A stretch of 64,000 nt of DNA from JAICYJ01 sp963766445 (GCA_963766445.1 CAVXZW010000029.1:186001-250000); one strand, 5' to 3'. Counted from the first letter of the stretch, positions 7,874 through 16,933 are shown. Translations and numbers: made by a program. The notes: generated by a model from the letters alone, not told the origin.

Positions 7874-9873
7874 CAGGTGGGCGCCGGCTCCGCGCCCACC
7901 ATCACCCGGCAGTGGGCGTTTCGGAGCACGTAGTCGACGCGCGGCCCGAACACGCGCTGGCCCGGCTTGTGCCGGTCGCGGGCCCCCAGCACGATGATCT
8001 CGCTACGCCGGCGCTCGGCCTCCTCGACGATCGCCTGGCCGATGTTCCGGGTGCGGACGATGCGGGTGATCACATCGACCCCGTACTCGCGGGCAAGCGC
8101 CGCGGCCTGCCGCAGCTGGTGCTCCGCGTCGGCCACCTCCTCGTCCAGGGGCGCCGCCATCGAGACGTTGAGCGGCACCTCGATCGGGTACATCACCACC
8201 AGCGTGGCGTTCGACTCGGCCGCCAGCCGCAGCGCCGTCGCCGTCATCACGTCGTCCACCCGCGCCGAGGAGATCGGCATCAGGATCGAGCGGTACTCCA
8301 CCTCCAGCGCCGGGCCGGTCAGCGCGTGCGGCGCCAGCACCGTCTGCGTCAGCGGCAGGTGCTGCGAGCGCCGGTAGGTGTAGTAGACGACCATGCCCAG
8401 CAACAGCCAGATCAGCCCGACCGGAGCCACGTAATCGGAGACGTGCAGGAACACCGTCACCAGCCACGAGACGAAGGTGCCGATCCCACCCAGGATCGCA
8501 AACGTGGGCACGTCGTAGCCGCCTATCCAGAACGACGTGGGCCCGCGCCAGGGCACGTCCTCGTCGGGCATCGTGTGTCTCATCCAGACCACCGACGCGT
8601 GGGCCAGCGTGAACGACAGCATCGCCCCGAACGCGTACAGGTTGCCGAGGAAGCTGACGGCGCCGTTCGGGATCATCAGCAGGATCGCGATCAGGCTGTA
8701 GAGGATGATGGCGATGTACGGCGTGTTGTAGGTCGGGTGCACGCGCCGGATCGCCTCCGGCAGCTGCCGGTGCTGGCCCATCGAGTAGGTGAGCCGCGAG
8801 ACCCCGATGATGCCGGCGTTGGTGGCGATGATCAGGATCGTCGCGGCCAGGATCGCCACGTAGAAGGCCAGACCGCTCGTGACCGTGTCGGGCAGTCCCA
8901 GGTGGTCGACCACGCCCGCCACCGGATCTCCCGCAAAACGGCAGGCCAGGTCGGACGTGCGATCACCGACCTGCAGCCCGTGCTGGGCGGTGCATTGGTA
9001 CTTGGAGACGTTGGCGACGTCCTGGGCGCTGGCCGCGTGCACGGGCAGCGCCGAGAGCGCCACCGACGGCAGGAACGCGTAGATCGCGAACACCGCGAGC
9101 ACCACGTACATGATCGAGCGCGGCACGTGACGGGGCGGGTCGATCGCCTCCTCGGCCATGTTGGAGATCGTCTCGATGCCGGTGTAGGCAACCATCGCCA
9201 CCGGGATCGAGATCACGAAGTCGTGCCAGCTGGGCGAGATGCCCAGGTCGACATTGGCCTGCAGCACGTGCGGCGAGAACACCGTGATCAGGCCGATCGT
9301 GACCAGCAGCGCCTGCGTGCCCAGGTCGGCCAGCGCCAGGAAGATGTTGAGGCCGGCCGCCTCCTTCACGCCCACGATGTTCAGCGCCACCAGCAGCAGC
9401 ACCACGACAGCGCCGCCGTAGATGTCATTGGGATGGGTGTCCAGGTGCCCGCCCGGCCAGAACTTGGCCAGGTAGTGCGGAACGAAGATCGCAGAGATCG
9501 CGATCGTGACCGTGTAGTTCAGCATCTGCGCCCAGCCGGCGAAGAACGAGACCGCCTCGTTGAAGGCGTGGCGGGTGAACGACGACGAGCCGCCGGCCTC
9601 GGGGAACCGGGCCGTGGCCTCCGCGTAGGTGACGGCCGTGAAGAAGAAGATGATGCCCGAGATGAAGAACGAGACCGGGGTCAAGCCCAGCGCGTAGGCG
9701 GTGACCAGGCCCAGCGCGTAGTAGATCGACGAGCCGACGTTGCCGTAGGCCGTCGAGAACAGCGCTGCCGTCCCGAGGACTCGGTGCAGACCCCCGGCTT
9801 GGCGGCGCTTCACGGGCACCGCGCTGTTATACAGCGCGCGGCGGTACTCCGGCTTCAGCCTGACCGCGCACAT
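7873..9873 (-). CDS. APC-family amino acid permease with C-terminal UspA domain
   Basis: 666 aa if read from 9873; in-frame GTG codons at 9819 and 9813 are more credible starts, because 9873 lies inside hppA. Twelve predicted membrane segments with APC signatures: AYGNVGSSIYYALG in helix 1, GGSSSFTRHAFNE, VAYTGIETISNMAEEA in the middle. The last 145 residues form a universal-stress-protein-like domain (ILMPISSARVDDVMTATAL, IVRTRNIGQAIVEEA, IIVLGARDR). Permease-Usp fusions are thought to sense ATP or stress state, an inference here. The stop overlaps the ATG of the 52-aa membrane gene. A soluble loop containing two Cys (QCTAQ and DLACRF) is inserted before helix 8. Confidence 0.88.
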   Translation of the reverse strand: MCAVRLKPEYRRALYNSAVPVKRRQAGGLHRVLGTAALFSTAYGNVGSSIYYALGLVTAYALGLTPVSFFISGIIFFFTAVTYAEATARFPEAGGSSSFTRHAFNEAVSFFAGWAQMLNYTVTIAISAIFVPHYLAKFWPGGHLDTHPNDIYGGAVVVLLLVALNIVGVKEAAGLNIFLALADLGTQALLVTIGLITVFSPHVLQANVDLGISPSWHDFVISIPVAMVAYTGIETISNMAEEAIDPPRHVPRSIMYVVLAVFAIYAFLPSVALSALPVHAASAQDVANVSKYQCTAQHGLQVGDRTSDLACRFAGDPVAGVVDHLGLPDTVTSGLAFYVAILAATILIIATNAGIIGVSRLTYSMGQHRQLPEAIRRVHPTYNTPYIAIILYSLIAILLMIPNGAVSFLGNLYAFGAMLSFTLAHASVVWMRHTMPDEDVPWRGPTSFWIGGYDVPTFAILGGIGTFVSWLVTVFLHVSDYVAPVGLIWLLLGMVVYYTYRRSQHLPLTQTVLAPHALTGPALEVEYRSILMPISSARVDDVMTATALRLAAESNATLVVMYPIEVPLNVSMAAPLDEEVADAEHQLRQAAALAREYGVDVITRIVRTRNIGQAIVEEAERRRSEIIVLGARDRHKPGQRVFGPRVDYVLRNAHCRVMVGAEPAPT

Positions 9874-11968
9874 GGGCGTGCGCGGTCAGGCCGACGGTCT
9901 GAGGCGCTGCCCCGACCCGGCTAGCGACGTGAGCAAGCGGGATTATCAAAATCGCCACAATATTGGTGATCTTGATCATCGGGTTGATGGCCGGACCGGC
10001 CGTATCCTTGTAGGGATCGCCGACCGTGTCGCCGGTGATCGAGGCCGCGTGCGCCGGCGAGCCCTTGCCGCCGTGCGCGCCGTCCTCGATCAGCTTCTTG
10101 GCGTTGTCCCAGGCGCCGCCGCCGGAGGTCATCGAGATGGCGAGGAACAGCCCGGTCACGATCGTGCCCACCAGCAGCCCTCCCAGCGCCTGGTAGGAGA
10201 TCAGGCCGACCACGATCGGCACGGCCACCGGGATCAGCGCCGGCAGCTGCATCTCGCGGATCGCGGTCTTGGTGACCAGGTCGACGCAGCGCGCGTAGTC
10301 GGGCTTGGCGGTGCCCTCCATGATCCCCGGGATCTCCCGGAACTGGCGGCGCACCTCCTCGACCACCTGGCTGCCGGCGCGGCCGACGGCGTCCATCGCC
10401 AGCGAGGCGAACAGGAACGGCATCAGGCCGCCGATCAGCAGGCCGGCCAGCACCCACGGGTCGTTGATCCGAAACACGATCGGGTGGCCCACCTGCTTGG
10501 CCAGCTCGTCGTTGTAGCTCTGGAACAGCACCAGCGCGGCCAGGCCGGCCGAGCCGATCGCATAGCCCTTGGTGACGGCCTTGGTGGTGTTGCCGACCGC
10601 GTCCAGCGGGTCGGTGACGTTGTCGCGCACCTCGTGCGGCAGGTCGGCCATCTCGGCGATGCCGCCGGCGTTGTCGGTGACCGGGCCGAAGGCGTCCAGC
10701 GCGACCACCATGCCCGCCATCGAGAGCATGGCCGTGACCGCGGTCGCGATGCCGTAGATGCCGGCCAGCTTGTAGGAGCCGAGCGTGCCCACGACCAGCA
10801 CGATCACCGGCAGCGCGGTGGCCTGCATGCCCACCGCCAGGCCGGCGATGATGTTGGTCGCGTGGCCGGTGGTCGACTGCTGGGCGATCCGCTTGACCGG
10901 ATTGAACCGGGTGCCGGTGTAGTACTCGGTGATGCCGACCAGGAGCGCCGTGATGATGAGCCCGATCAGGGCGCACAGGTAGATCCGGCCCCAGCCGTGG
11001 GGCAGGTCGCCGGCCACCGAGTGGATCACCGGGATGTAGATCAGCGCGGACAGCGCGGCCGAGACGAACACGCCGGTGTAGAGCGCCGCCATGATGCTGC
11101 CGCTCTTCGGCAGCCGCACCAGCAGCGTGCCCACGATCGACGCCGGGATCGCCAGCGCGCCCAGCAGCAGCGGCAGCACGACCGCCGCGTGGATGCCGCT
11201 GAGCGCGCCCAGGAACATGGCCGCGACGATCGTCACCGCGTAGGTCTCGAACAGGTCGGCCGCCATGCCGGCGTCGTCGCCGACGTTGTCACCGACGTTG
11301 TCGGCGATCACGGCCGGGTTGCGCGGGTCGTCCTCGGGGATGCCGGCCTCGATCTTGCCCACCAGGTCGGCGCCCACGTCGGCGCCCTTGGTGAAGATGC
11401 CGCCGCCCAGCCGGGCGAACACCGAGATCAGCGAGCCACCGAAGGCCAGGCCGACCAGCGCCTTGGTCGCCGACTGGTCGCTGTAGTCCATCACGCGCAG
11501 GACGCCGTAGTAGCCGGCCACGCCCAGCAGGCCCAGGCCGACCACCAGGATGCCGGTCACCGTGCCGCCCTTGAAGGCCACCGACAGCGCCGGCGCCATG
11601 CCGCTCTTCGCGGCCTCGGCGGTGCGGACGTTCGCGCGCACGGCCACGTTCATGCCGATGAAGCCGGTGATCCCTGACAGCACCGCGCCGATCACGAACC
11701 CGATCGCCACCTTCGCGCCCAGGTCGCCGGTCCAGATGCCGGCCACGGCGATCGCGATCGCCACCACCACGGCCACCCCTGCGATGGTCGTGTACTGGCG
11801 GCGCAGATAGGCTGCCGCTCCCTCCTGGATCGCCGCGGCAATCTCGCGCATGCGGTCGGATCCCTGCGGCTGCGCCAGCACCCAGCGGGTCAGTGCGAGC
11901 CCGTATACAACCGCCGCGGCGCCACACACGAGCGCGATCAGGACGGCATGGTCAACCAGTGAACTCAC
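9827..11968 (-). CDS. hppA: membrane-bound proton-translocating pyrophosphatase, K+-independent type
   Basis: 713 aa with about 16 membrane helices. Hydrolyses cytoplasmic PPi to PO4 and pumps H+ outward. The PPi/Mg site is at residues 197-231 (DVGADLVGKIEAG, PEDDPRNP, IADNVGDNVGD); a second acidic cluster, SITGDTVGDPYKDTAGPAIN, is near the C-terminus. At 459-464 the sequence is GNTTKA: Lys where K+-dependent enzymes have Ala, so this should be a K+-independent H+ pump. The last 30 residues after IVAILIIPL are longer than usual and run into the next gene's region, so the true C-terminus may be shorter. SD AAGGAG at 11977-11982, 8 nt before the GTG. Confidence 0.93.
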   Translation of the reverse strand: MSSLVDHAVLIALVCGAAAVVYGLALTRWVLAQPQGSDRMREIAAAIQEGAAAYLRRQYTTIAGVAVVVAIAIAVAGIWTGDLGAKVAIGFVIGAVLSGITGFIGMNVAVRANVRTAEAAKSGMAPALSVAFKGGTVTGILVVGLGLLGVAGYYGVLRVMDYSDQSATKALVGLAFGGSLISVFARLGGGIFTKGADVGADLVGKIEAGIPEDDPRNPAVIADNVGDNVGDDAGMAADLFETYAVTIVAAMFLGALSGIHAAVVLPLLLGALAIPASIVGTLLVRLPKSGSIMAALYTGVFVSAALSALIYIPVIHSVAGDLPHGWGRIYLCALIGLIITALLVGITEYYTGTRFNPVKRIAQQSTTGHATNIIAGLAVGMQATALPVIVLVVGTLGSYKLAGIYGIATAVTAMLSMAGMVVALDAFGPVTDNAGGIAEMADLPHEVRDNVTDPLDAVGNTTKAVTKGYAIGSAGLAALVLFQSYNDELAKQVGHPIVFRINDPWVLAGLLIGGLMPFLFASLAMDAVGRAGSQVVEEVRRQFREIPGIMEGTAKPDYARCVDLVTKTAIREMQLPALIPVAVPIVVGLISYQALGGLLVGTIVTGLFLAISMTSGGGAWDNAKKLIEDGAHGGKGSPAHAASITGDTVGDPYKDTAGPAINPMIKITNIVAILIIPLAHVASRVGAAPQTVGLTAHAHVRGQAEAGVPPRAV

Positions 11969-12005
11969 GTGGCAAGCTCCTTAGAGGGTCGATGACAACC
12001 GCGCG

Positions 12006-12011
12006 ATTGTA
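12006..12011 (-). promoter_or_regulatory. hppA promoter -10 (TACAAT)
   Basis: TACAAT on the minus strand, 37 nt before the hppA GTG, gives a short leader containing the SD. No convincing -35; CTGTTC lies 16 nt further up. Confidence 0.4.
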
Positions 12012-12081
12012 TCAGCGGTCGCGGCTTGAACAGGCGGGTTACCCGGGAGGTTGTGACGCCCCGGACGGCCCCGCCGGATTG

Positions 12082-12879
12082 CTAGAATCGGGCTCCCGTG
12101 AGCGCCGTCGCGCAGGTGTCCTGGGGCTGCGGGCCGATCTTCGGAATCGCCTCGAACAGCAGCCGCCGCAGCTTCTCGTTGTTCTCGGTGAACACCTTGA
12201 CCACGGACTCGTGGCTGACAGGTTCCACGTCGGGGTCGTCCTCCAGGCCCACGTCGTAGTCGGTGATCAGCGAGACGTTGGCGTAGCAGAGCTCCAGCTC
12301 GCGGGCCAGCCAGCCCTCGGGGTAGGCCGTCATGTTGATCACGCCCCACCCCATCTGGCTGAACCAGCGGCTCTCCGACCGTGTCGAGAAGCGCGGGCCC
12401 TGGATCACCACCACGGTGCCGCCGTCGCGGATGTCGAGGCCCTGCGAGCGGCCGGTCTCGAGCAGGATCTGCCGCAGCTCCGAGCAGTACGGGTCGGCGG
12501 CCGAGACGTGCGTCGTCACCGGCCCGTCGTAGAACGTGTCGGCGCGGCCGCTGGTGCGATCGACGAACTGGTCGCAGACCACGAACGTGCCCGGCGGCAG
12601 CTCCTTGGACAGGCTGCCCGACGCGCACGGGCCGATCACGCGCCGCACGCCCAGCTCCTTCATCGCCCACAGGTTGGCCCGGTAGGGGATCGCGTGCGGC
12701 GGCAGGCTGTGGGTGCGACCGTGGCGGGGCATGAACGCCACCCGCTTGCCGCCCACGTCGCCGATCACGAAGCGGTCCGAGGTGGGGCCGTACGGCGTGT
12801 CCACCACCACGTCCTCGGCGTCGTCGAGGAACGAGTAGAACCCCGACCCTCCGAACACCCCGATCTCGGCGCTGCTCAT
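12082..12879 (-). CDS. mtnP: S-methyl-5'-thioadenosine (or thioinosine) phosphorylase
   Basis: 265 aa. Phosphorolysis of methylthioadenosine (or MTI) to adenine (hypoxanthine) and methylthioribose-1-phosphate in methionine salvage. Family motifs: GVFGGSGFYSF at the start, MPRHGRTHSLPPHAIPYRANLWAMKELG, IQGPRFSTRSESRWF and GVINMTAYPEGWLARELELCY, ending in TDYDVGL. The INMTAYPE wording leaves base specificity open between adenine and hypoxanthine. ATG at 12877-12879 has a strong SD (GGAGGAGA) and overlaps the stop of the upstream DUF1844-type gene by ATGA. Last gene of a three-gene run with the GCS2 ligase. Confidence 0.9.
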   Translation of the reverse strand: MSSAEIGVFGGSGFYSFLDDAEDVVVDTPYGPTSDRFVIGDVGGKRVAFMPRHGRTHSLPPHAIPYRANLWAMKELGVRRVIGPCASGSLSKELPPGTFVVCDQFVDRTSGRADTFYDGPVTTHVSAADPYCSELRQILLETGRSQGLDIRDGGTVVVIQGPRFSTRSESRWFSQMGWGVINMTAYPEGWLARELELCYANVSLITDYDVGLEDDPDVEPVSHESVVKVFTENNEKLRRLLFEAIPKIGPQPQDTCATALTGARF

Positions 12880-13266
12880 ACGTCTCCTCCCGGTGTCCAG
12901 ATGGGCGGCCGCGGCGGCGTCTCGACCGCCGGTTGCACGTCCTTGGGCGGCTGCTGCTCCTGTCCGGCGGCGGGCCCGGCGGCGGGCGCGCTGGCCTCGG
13001 CGTAGGCCAGCTGCAGCTCGGACAGTGCGCGGCGGTACTGGCGCAGATGCTCGGGCGGCAGCAGCCGACCCGACCACCGGCATCAGTGCGTCGGCGGTAT
13101 CGATCGCAAGCTGCGCCTGCTCGAGATCGCCCTTGCGCGCGATCTCGTCGGCGGCCAGCGAGATCGCCAGCTGCGCGGTCGACAGCACCAGCTCCGGCAC
13201 CGTCGGCATCCGCATCTCCTGCTCGGCGCCGCCCGGTTCCGGCCCCTGTGCGCCCGTGTCGCTCAT
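12876..13266 (-). CDS. DUF1844-type small protein, one frameshift
   Basis: About 130 aa when joined. ATG at 13264-13266 with SD GGGAGGGAG; it overlaps the GCS2-ligase stop (ATGA), and its own TGA (12876-12878) overlaps the mtnP ATG. The first half (VPELVLSTAQLAISLAADEIA, then DLEQAQLAIDTADALMPVV) matches the DUF1844 pattern of a short helical domain. The second half (LLPPEHLRQYRRALSELQLAYAEAS then a Pro-rich tail) is in a different frame; the join is near 13070. The two overlaps tie it to the ligase and mtnP, but no function is known for DUF1844. The frameshift is probably a sequence error. Confidence 0.65.
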
Positions 13267-14459
13267 AGCGCTCCCTCCCTGTCCGACAGCCATTCCCCGA
13301 CCGACCGCTGGTTACGCTCGACCACGTCCGGCCACAGCTCGCGCGGGTCGGCGCCATCCTCCATCAGCTCGTCCATGCGCTGCGACAGGGTCGGCTGGCG
13401 CAGCGGCGGCAGGTAGGGCGCGATGCCCAGATCGGCTGCGGTGTCTGCGACCTGGTCGAGCACCTGCTCGAGGCGCTCCAGCGCCGGGATCGAGCGGCGC
13501 GCGGCCAGGTCGATCAGCTCGCCCGACATGCCCCAGCGGATCGCCCGCCACATGTTCTCCTCGAGGTCGCGGCCGGGATAGGCGGGCAGCGGCTCGCCGG
13601 CGTCGAAGCGACGGGCGAAGTCGGCGGTCAGCGCCACCATCAGGCCGGCCAGCGCCACGGAGCGCGCGAACTCGGGCTGCCCGTCGCAGATCCGGGTCTC
13701 GACGGTGGGATAGGCCTGGTGCGGGCGCACGCTCCACCAGATCTCGGTGTGCTCGCGGATCGAGCGCGTCGCGATCAGGAAGCGGACGAACTCCGCGTAC
13801 TGATCCCAGCCGGAGAAGCTGTCGGGGATCCCGCAGCGCGGGAAGAACTTGGTGAAGATCTCGGTGCGGGTCGAGTGCAGGTGCGTGTGGCGCCCCTCCA
13901 GCCACGGCGAGCTGCCGGAGAAGGCCAGTAGCTCCGGCAACACCGAGCGAAGGGCGCTGTTGACGGCGATCGCGCGGTCGGCGCCGTTGATGCCGACGTG
14001 CACGTGCAGGCCGAACGTGTTGTTGCGCCAGGCCACGTAGCGCAGCGTCGACTCGACGATCGCGTAGTGCGGCGTGTCGATCACCTGCTGGTCCTCCCAG
14101 CGCGAGTACGGATGCGTGCCGGCGGCGCAGAGGCGGTAGCCGAGGTCGTCGGCCAGGTCAAGCAGGTCGGCCCGCCGCTGTGCCATCGCGGCGGCAGCCT
14201 CGGCAAAGCTGTCGCACTTGCCGGTCCTGACCTCGACCTCGCTGCGGATCAGCTCCCCCGCCACCATCTCTCGCAGCGTCGCGTGCTCGCGGGCGGCCAC
14301 GTCGAACCGCTCGAAGCCGGACGTCATCTCCAGCGTGGCCGGTTCGAGGATCGCGAACTCCTCCTCGACCGCGATGGTGAAGTCCTCGGCCTGCTCGAAC
14401 TGGACGCGCGCGTTCTCGAGCGCCGCCAGCGGGTCGGTGATCTTGGGCGACTCTCCCAT
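13263..14459 (-). CDS. GCS2-family carboxylate-amine ligase (glutamate-cysteine ligase-like, YbdK type)
   Basis: 398 aa from the ATG at 14457-14459 (MGESPKITDP); longer starts add an unconserved Arg-rich leader. ATP-dependent gamma-glutamyl ligase fold: FTIAVEEEFAILEPATLE with the metal-binding EEEF, SEVEVRTGKC, AAGTHPYSRWEDQQV, FGLHVHVGI and SVRPHQAYPTVETRICDGQP. The family includes weak glutamate-cysteine ligases and EgtA-like enzymes; actinobacteria of this type usually make mycothiol or ergothioneine, so the exact amine is uncertain. The TGA at 13263-13265 overlaps the next ATG. The gene is likely the head of the ligase-DUF1844-mtnP operon. Confidence 0.85.
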   Translation of the reverse strand: MGESPKITDPLAALENARVQFEQAEDFTIAVEEEFAILEPATLEMTSGFERFDVAAREHATLREMVAGELIRSEVEVRTGKCDSFAEAAAAMAQRRADLLDLADDLGYRLCAAGTHPYSRWEDQQVIDTPHYAIVESTLRYVAWRNNTFGLHVHVGINGADRAIAVNSALRSVLPELLAFSGSSPWLEGRHTHLHSTRTEIFTKFFPRCGIPDSFSGWDQYAEFVRFLIATRSIREHTEIWWSVRPHQAYPTVETRICDGQPEFARSVALAGLMVALTADFARRFDAGEPLPAYPGRDLEENMWRAIRWGMSGELIDLAARRSIPALERLEQVLDQVADTAADLGIAPYLPPLRQPTLSQRMDELMEDGADPRELWPDVVERNQRSVGEWLSDREGAL

Positions 14460-14502
14460 CCGGGGCGGCACGATACCGGAGCCCCGCCCGGTAGCGAGAG
14501 TT

Positions 14503-14874
14503 CTACTCGGTTCGATCCTGTCCCGTCTCGTGCTCGAACCAGGTCTCTGCTCGCTCGAGCCTGCTTGCGGACTCCGGCTCGATCGTCGCACTCTCCGGTG
14601 GATCGTGCAGGGGAAGGTGCGCCGCCTCCTCGGCCGAGATCGACAGCGTCACCCGGCCCGGATCGATCGAGGCGACCTGGTCGGCGGTCACGTAGTGCGG
14701 ACGATCTTCGTAGTTGTGGAAGACGAACGGGCCGCCGTGATGGGTGATTGCAAGGCCATCGAAGATGTCCTCGTTCTTGTCACCCACTACGAGGAACACC
14801 TTCCCGACCTGCTCGTCGTCTGCTGCGTACACCGGCCAGTTGTGCTCGATGGTCTTCCAGGCAACAGTCGTCAT
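14503..14874 (-). CDS. PRC-barrel/DUF2171-like small protein
   Basis: 123 aa from ATG 14872-14874, chosen because GGAGG (14881-14885) sits 6 nt upstream. The first 80 residues (HNWPVYAADDEQVGKVFLV, KNEDIFDGLAI, HYVTADQVASIDPGRVTLSIS) follow a PRC-barrel-like beta pattern: a residue-modification strand, a variable loop with acidic residues, and a VTL strand. The C-terminal 35 residues are acidic and helical. Such proteins are often stress-linked or bind RNA/metal centres, but no function can be assigned here. It lies between the glycosyltransferase and the GCS2 ligase on the same strand. Confidence 0.6.
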   Translation of the reverse strand: MTTVAWKTIEHNWPVYAADDEQVGKVFLVVGDKNEDIFDGLAITHHGGPFVFHNYEDRPHYVTADQVASIDPGRVTLSISAEEAAHLPLHDPPESATIEPESASRLERAETWFEHETGQDRTE

Positions 14875-14892
14875 CGTCAACCTCCGATCAGG

Positions 14893-16143
14893 TCAGCCAA
14901 GTCTAGTAGGCACCGAGATCAGGCGATCGGCGATCCGCTCCCAGCTCCAGCGGGCGCAGACCCGCTCGCGGCCGAGCAGGCCGATCGCCTCCCGGTCGGC
15001 CGCGGGCATGTCCATGACCTCGCCGACCGCGCGTTCCAGGTCGTCGACGGAGCCGTCGAACGTGCGCGAGGCAGGGCCCAGGCCGGCCGCCACCTCGGCC
15101 AGCCCGGAGTGGTCGGAGACGACCGTCATCAGGCCGCAGCTGGCGGCCTCGGCGGCGACCATCCCGAACGCCTCAGGCAGCACGCTCGGCACCACCACCA
15201 GCTCGGCGCACGGCACCAGCTGCTGCAGCTGGGCATGATCCATCGCGCCGGTGAAGATCACGCGCTCGCCTGCCAGCGACTCCAGCCAGGCCCGGTCGGA
15301 GCCGAAGCCGACCACCACCAGCGACGTGTCGGGGTACCGCGGCGCCAACCGCCGCCACGCGTCGAGCAGCAGGTGCACGCCCTTCTGGCGCAGCAGCTTG
15401 CCGAAGTAGAGGATGAACGGCCCGACCTGCTCGAGGCGATCGGCGGCATCGGCGTCGGGGTGCCGTTCCGGGTGGGCGCCGGGCCGGTCTGACCGCAGCA
15501 GCTCGACCAGCACCTGCCGGGAGCCTCCGTCCGGGCGGAACGCGTCCACGTCGACGCCGGGCGGGACGATCGCGATGCGATCGAGGTACGGGCCGTCGCC
15601 CAGCAGCTCACGGGTCACATCCACGATGTGCTGCGACCCGGCGAACACGGCGTGCGCCGAGTCGAGCGGACCGCGGGCCAGGTCGGCCAGACGCCGGCTA
15701 CCGCGGATCGCGTATTCCAGCTCGGATCCGTGCAGCTTGACGGCGTACGGCGTGGCGGAGGCCGCGCAGCCGCGCCGTGCCACCGGGCCGCCCATGATGG
15801 CGTGGTTCGCCATCACCAGGTCGGCGGGTTCGCGCTCCAGCTCGGCGGCCAGCGCCGACGCGTTCAGGGCGAGGTAGCGCTCCAGCTCGGCGTCTGAGAA
15901 GTCACCGACCAGGCGCGCCTCGATGCCCTGGTAGCGGTCGAGCACGAACGTCGGCAGCAGCGGCCCTGCCTCGGGGCGGATGATGCGCACGCCCGGGCCG
16001 AGCGAGAACTGATCCGGGTGCGGCTCCTGGCAGAGCACGCGCACGTCGTGACCGAGCAGCGCCCAGGCGCGGGCCACGTGCTGGGTGTAGATGTTGGAGC
16101 CGGTCCCCGACAGCAGGTAGCCGTGCCAGAGGATCAGGTTCAC
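14893..16143 (-). CDS. GT4-family glycosyltransferase
   Basis: 416 aa, GT-B fold. The N-terminal acceptor domain begins MNLILWHGYLLSGTGSN and includes HVARAWALLGHDVRVLCQ. The C-terminal nucleotide-sugar domain includes ILYFGKLLRQKGVHLLLDAW, VVVPSVLPEAFGMVAAEAAS (the E-x7-E retaining motif EAFGMVAAE) and GLAEVAAGL. It should transfer a hexose from a nucleotide sugar to an acceptor; donor and acceptor are not predictable. It stands alone between rex and the PRC-barrel gene, so it is not part of a visible polysaccharide locus; mycothiol-type MshA cannot be excluded but I see no specific support. Confidence 0.85.
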   Translation of the reverse strand: MNLILWHGYLLSGTGSNIYTQHVARAWALLGHDVRVLCQEPHPDQFSLGPGVRIIRPEAGPLLPTFVLDRYQGIEARLVGDFSDAELERYLALNASALAAELEREPADLVMANHAIMGGPVARRGCAASATPYAVKLHGSELEYAIRGSRRLADLARGPLDSAHAVFAGSQHIVDVTRELLGDGPYLDRIAIVPPGVDVDAFRPDGGSRQVLVELLRSDRPGAHPERHPDADAADRLEQVGPFILYFGKLLRQKGVHLLLDAWRRLAPRYPDTSLVVVGFGSDRAWLESLAGERVIFTGAMDHAQLQQLVPCAELVVVPSVLPEAFGMVAAEAASCGLMTVVSDHSGLAEVAAGLGPASRTFDGSVDDLERAVGEVMDMPAADREAIGLLGRERVCARWSWERIADRLISVPTRLG

Positions 16144-16206
16144 GACGCTCCGGCGGGCTCGCGGGGGGACACCGCTCTATTCAACCACCGCGCGCTGCTG
16201 GTGCTA

Positions 16207-16848
16207 CTACGTGAGGTGGAAGTAGAGCGCGTAGAGCAGCGCGGCGGCCGGGCTCGAGCGGTGCACGGTGACGTCGGGCGGGGTGTCGATCAGCGCGTCC
16301 GAGTAGCTGAAGATGATCTTCACGCCGGCCTCGACCAATGCGTCCGCGGCCGGCTGCGCAGCGGCCGGCGGCACCGCCAGCACGCCCACGATGATGTTCT
16401 TCTCGCGCACCATCTCGGCCAGCGTGGCCGGGTTTTGTACCGACAGCGAGGAGATCTGGGTGCCGACCTTGCGCGGGTCACTGTCGAAGACACCGGCGAT
16501 GTGAAAGCCGTGGTCAGCGAACACGGTCGACGAGGCGATCGCACGGCCCAGGTCGCCGGCGCCGATCAGGGCGATGTTGTGCTGGCCGGACGTGCGCAGG
16601 ATGCCGCGGATCTCCCCGATCAGCGAGTCGATGTTGTAGCCCACCCCGCGCTTGCCGAACTTGCCGAAGCCGGACAGGTCGCGGCGGATCTGGGTGGCGT
16701 TGACGTTCGTGTACTCGCCGATCTCCTGTGACGAGATCGAATCGCGTCCCATCTTCTTGGCCTGCGTGAGCACCTGCAGATACCGGGACAGCCGCGCGGC
16801 GACCCCCACCGTGAGTCGTTCCTGCGACAACGATTCCTCCCTGGCCAT
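16207..16848 (-). CDS. rex: redox-sensing transcriptional repressor Rex
   Basis: 213 aa from the ATG at 16846-16848 (SD AAGGAA); an alternative ATG at 16863 adds five residues. Winged-helix DNA-binding domain (VAARLSRYLQVLTQAKKMGRDSIS, then NATQIRRDLSGFGKFGKRGVGY) followed by a Rossmann NADH domain (IALIGAGDLGRAIA) and a C-terminal swapped helix. Rex represses respiration and fermentation genes until the NADH/NAD ratio rises. A possible Rex half-palindrome (TTGTGACATTGCACGA, 16855-16870) lies just upstream, suggesting autoregulation. It stands alone between the glutaredoxin gene and the glycosyltransferase. Confidence 0.92.
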   Translation of the reverse strand: MAREESLSQERLTVGVAARLSRYLQVLTQAKKMGRDSISSQEIGEYTNVNATQIRRDLSGFGKFGKRGVGYNIDSLIGEIRGILRTSGQHNIALIGAGDLGRAIASSTVFADHGFHIAGVFDSDPRKVGTQISSLSVQNPATLAEMVREKNIIVGVLAVPPAAAQPAADALVEAGVKIIFSYSDALIDTPPDVTVHRSSPAAALLYALYFHLT

Positions 16849-16854
16849 GGTTCC

Positions 16855-16870
16855 TTGTGACATTGCACGA
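16855..16870. promoter_or_regulatory. possible Rex operator upstream of rex
   Basis: TTGTGA then 5 nt then CACGA is an imperfect match to the TTGTG-n-CACAA type of Rex site. An 11-bp palindrome CTTGTcACAAG (16905-16915) lies 35 bp further up. The match is partial. Confidence 0.25.
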
Positions 16871-16899
16871 GCAGTGTAGCGAGCGGCTTCTCTATGCAC

Positions 16900-16933
16900 G
16901 TCCGCTTGTCACAAGGGTCGTCAGGAAGCGGAC
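16900..16933 (-). terminator. inverted repeat at end of the tsa operon
   Basis: GTCCGCTT (16900-16907) and AAGCGGAC (16926-16933) are perfect 8-bp arms with an 18-nt loop spanning the glutaredoxin stop codon. No U-tract, so terminator function is uncertain. Confidence 0.35.
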
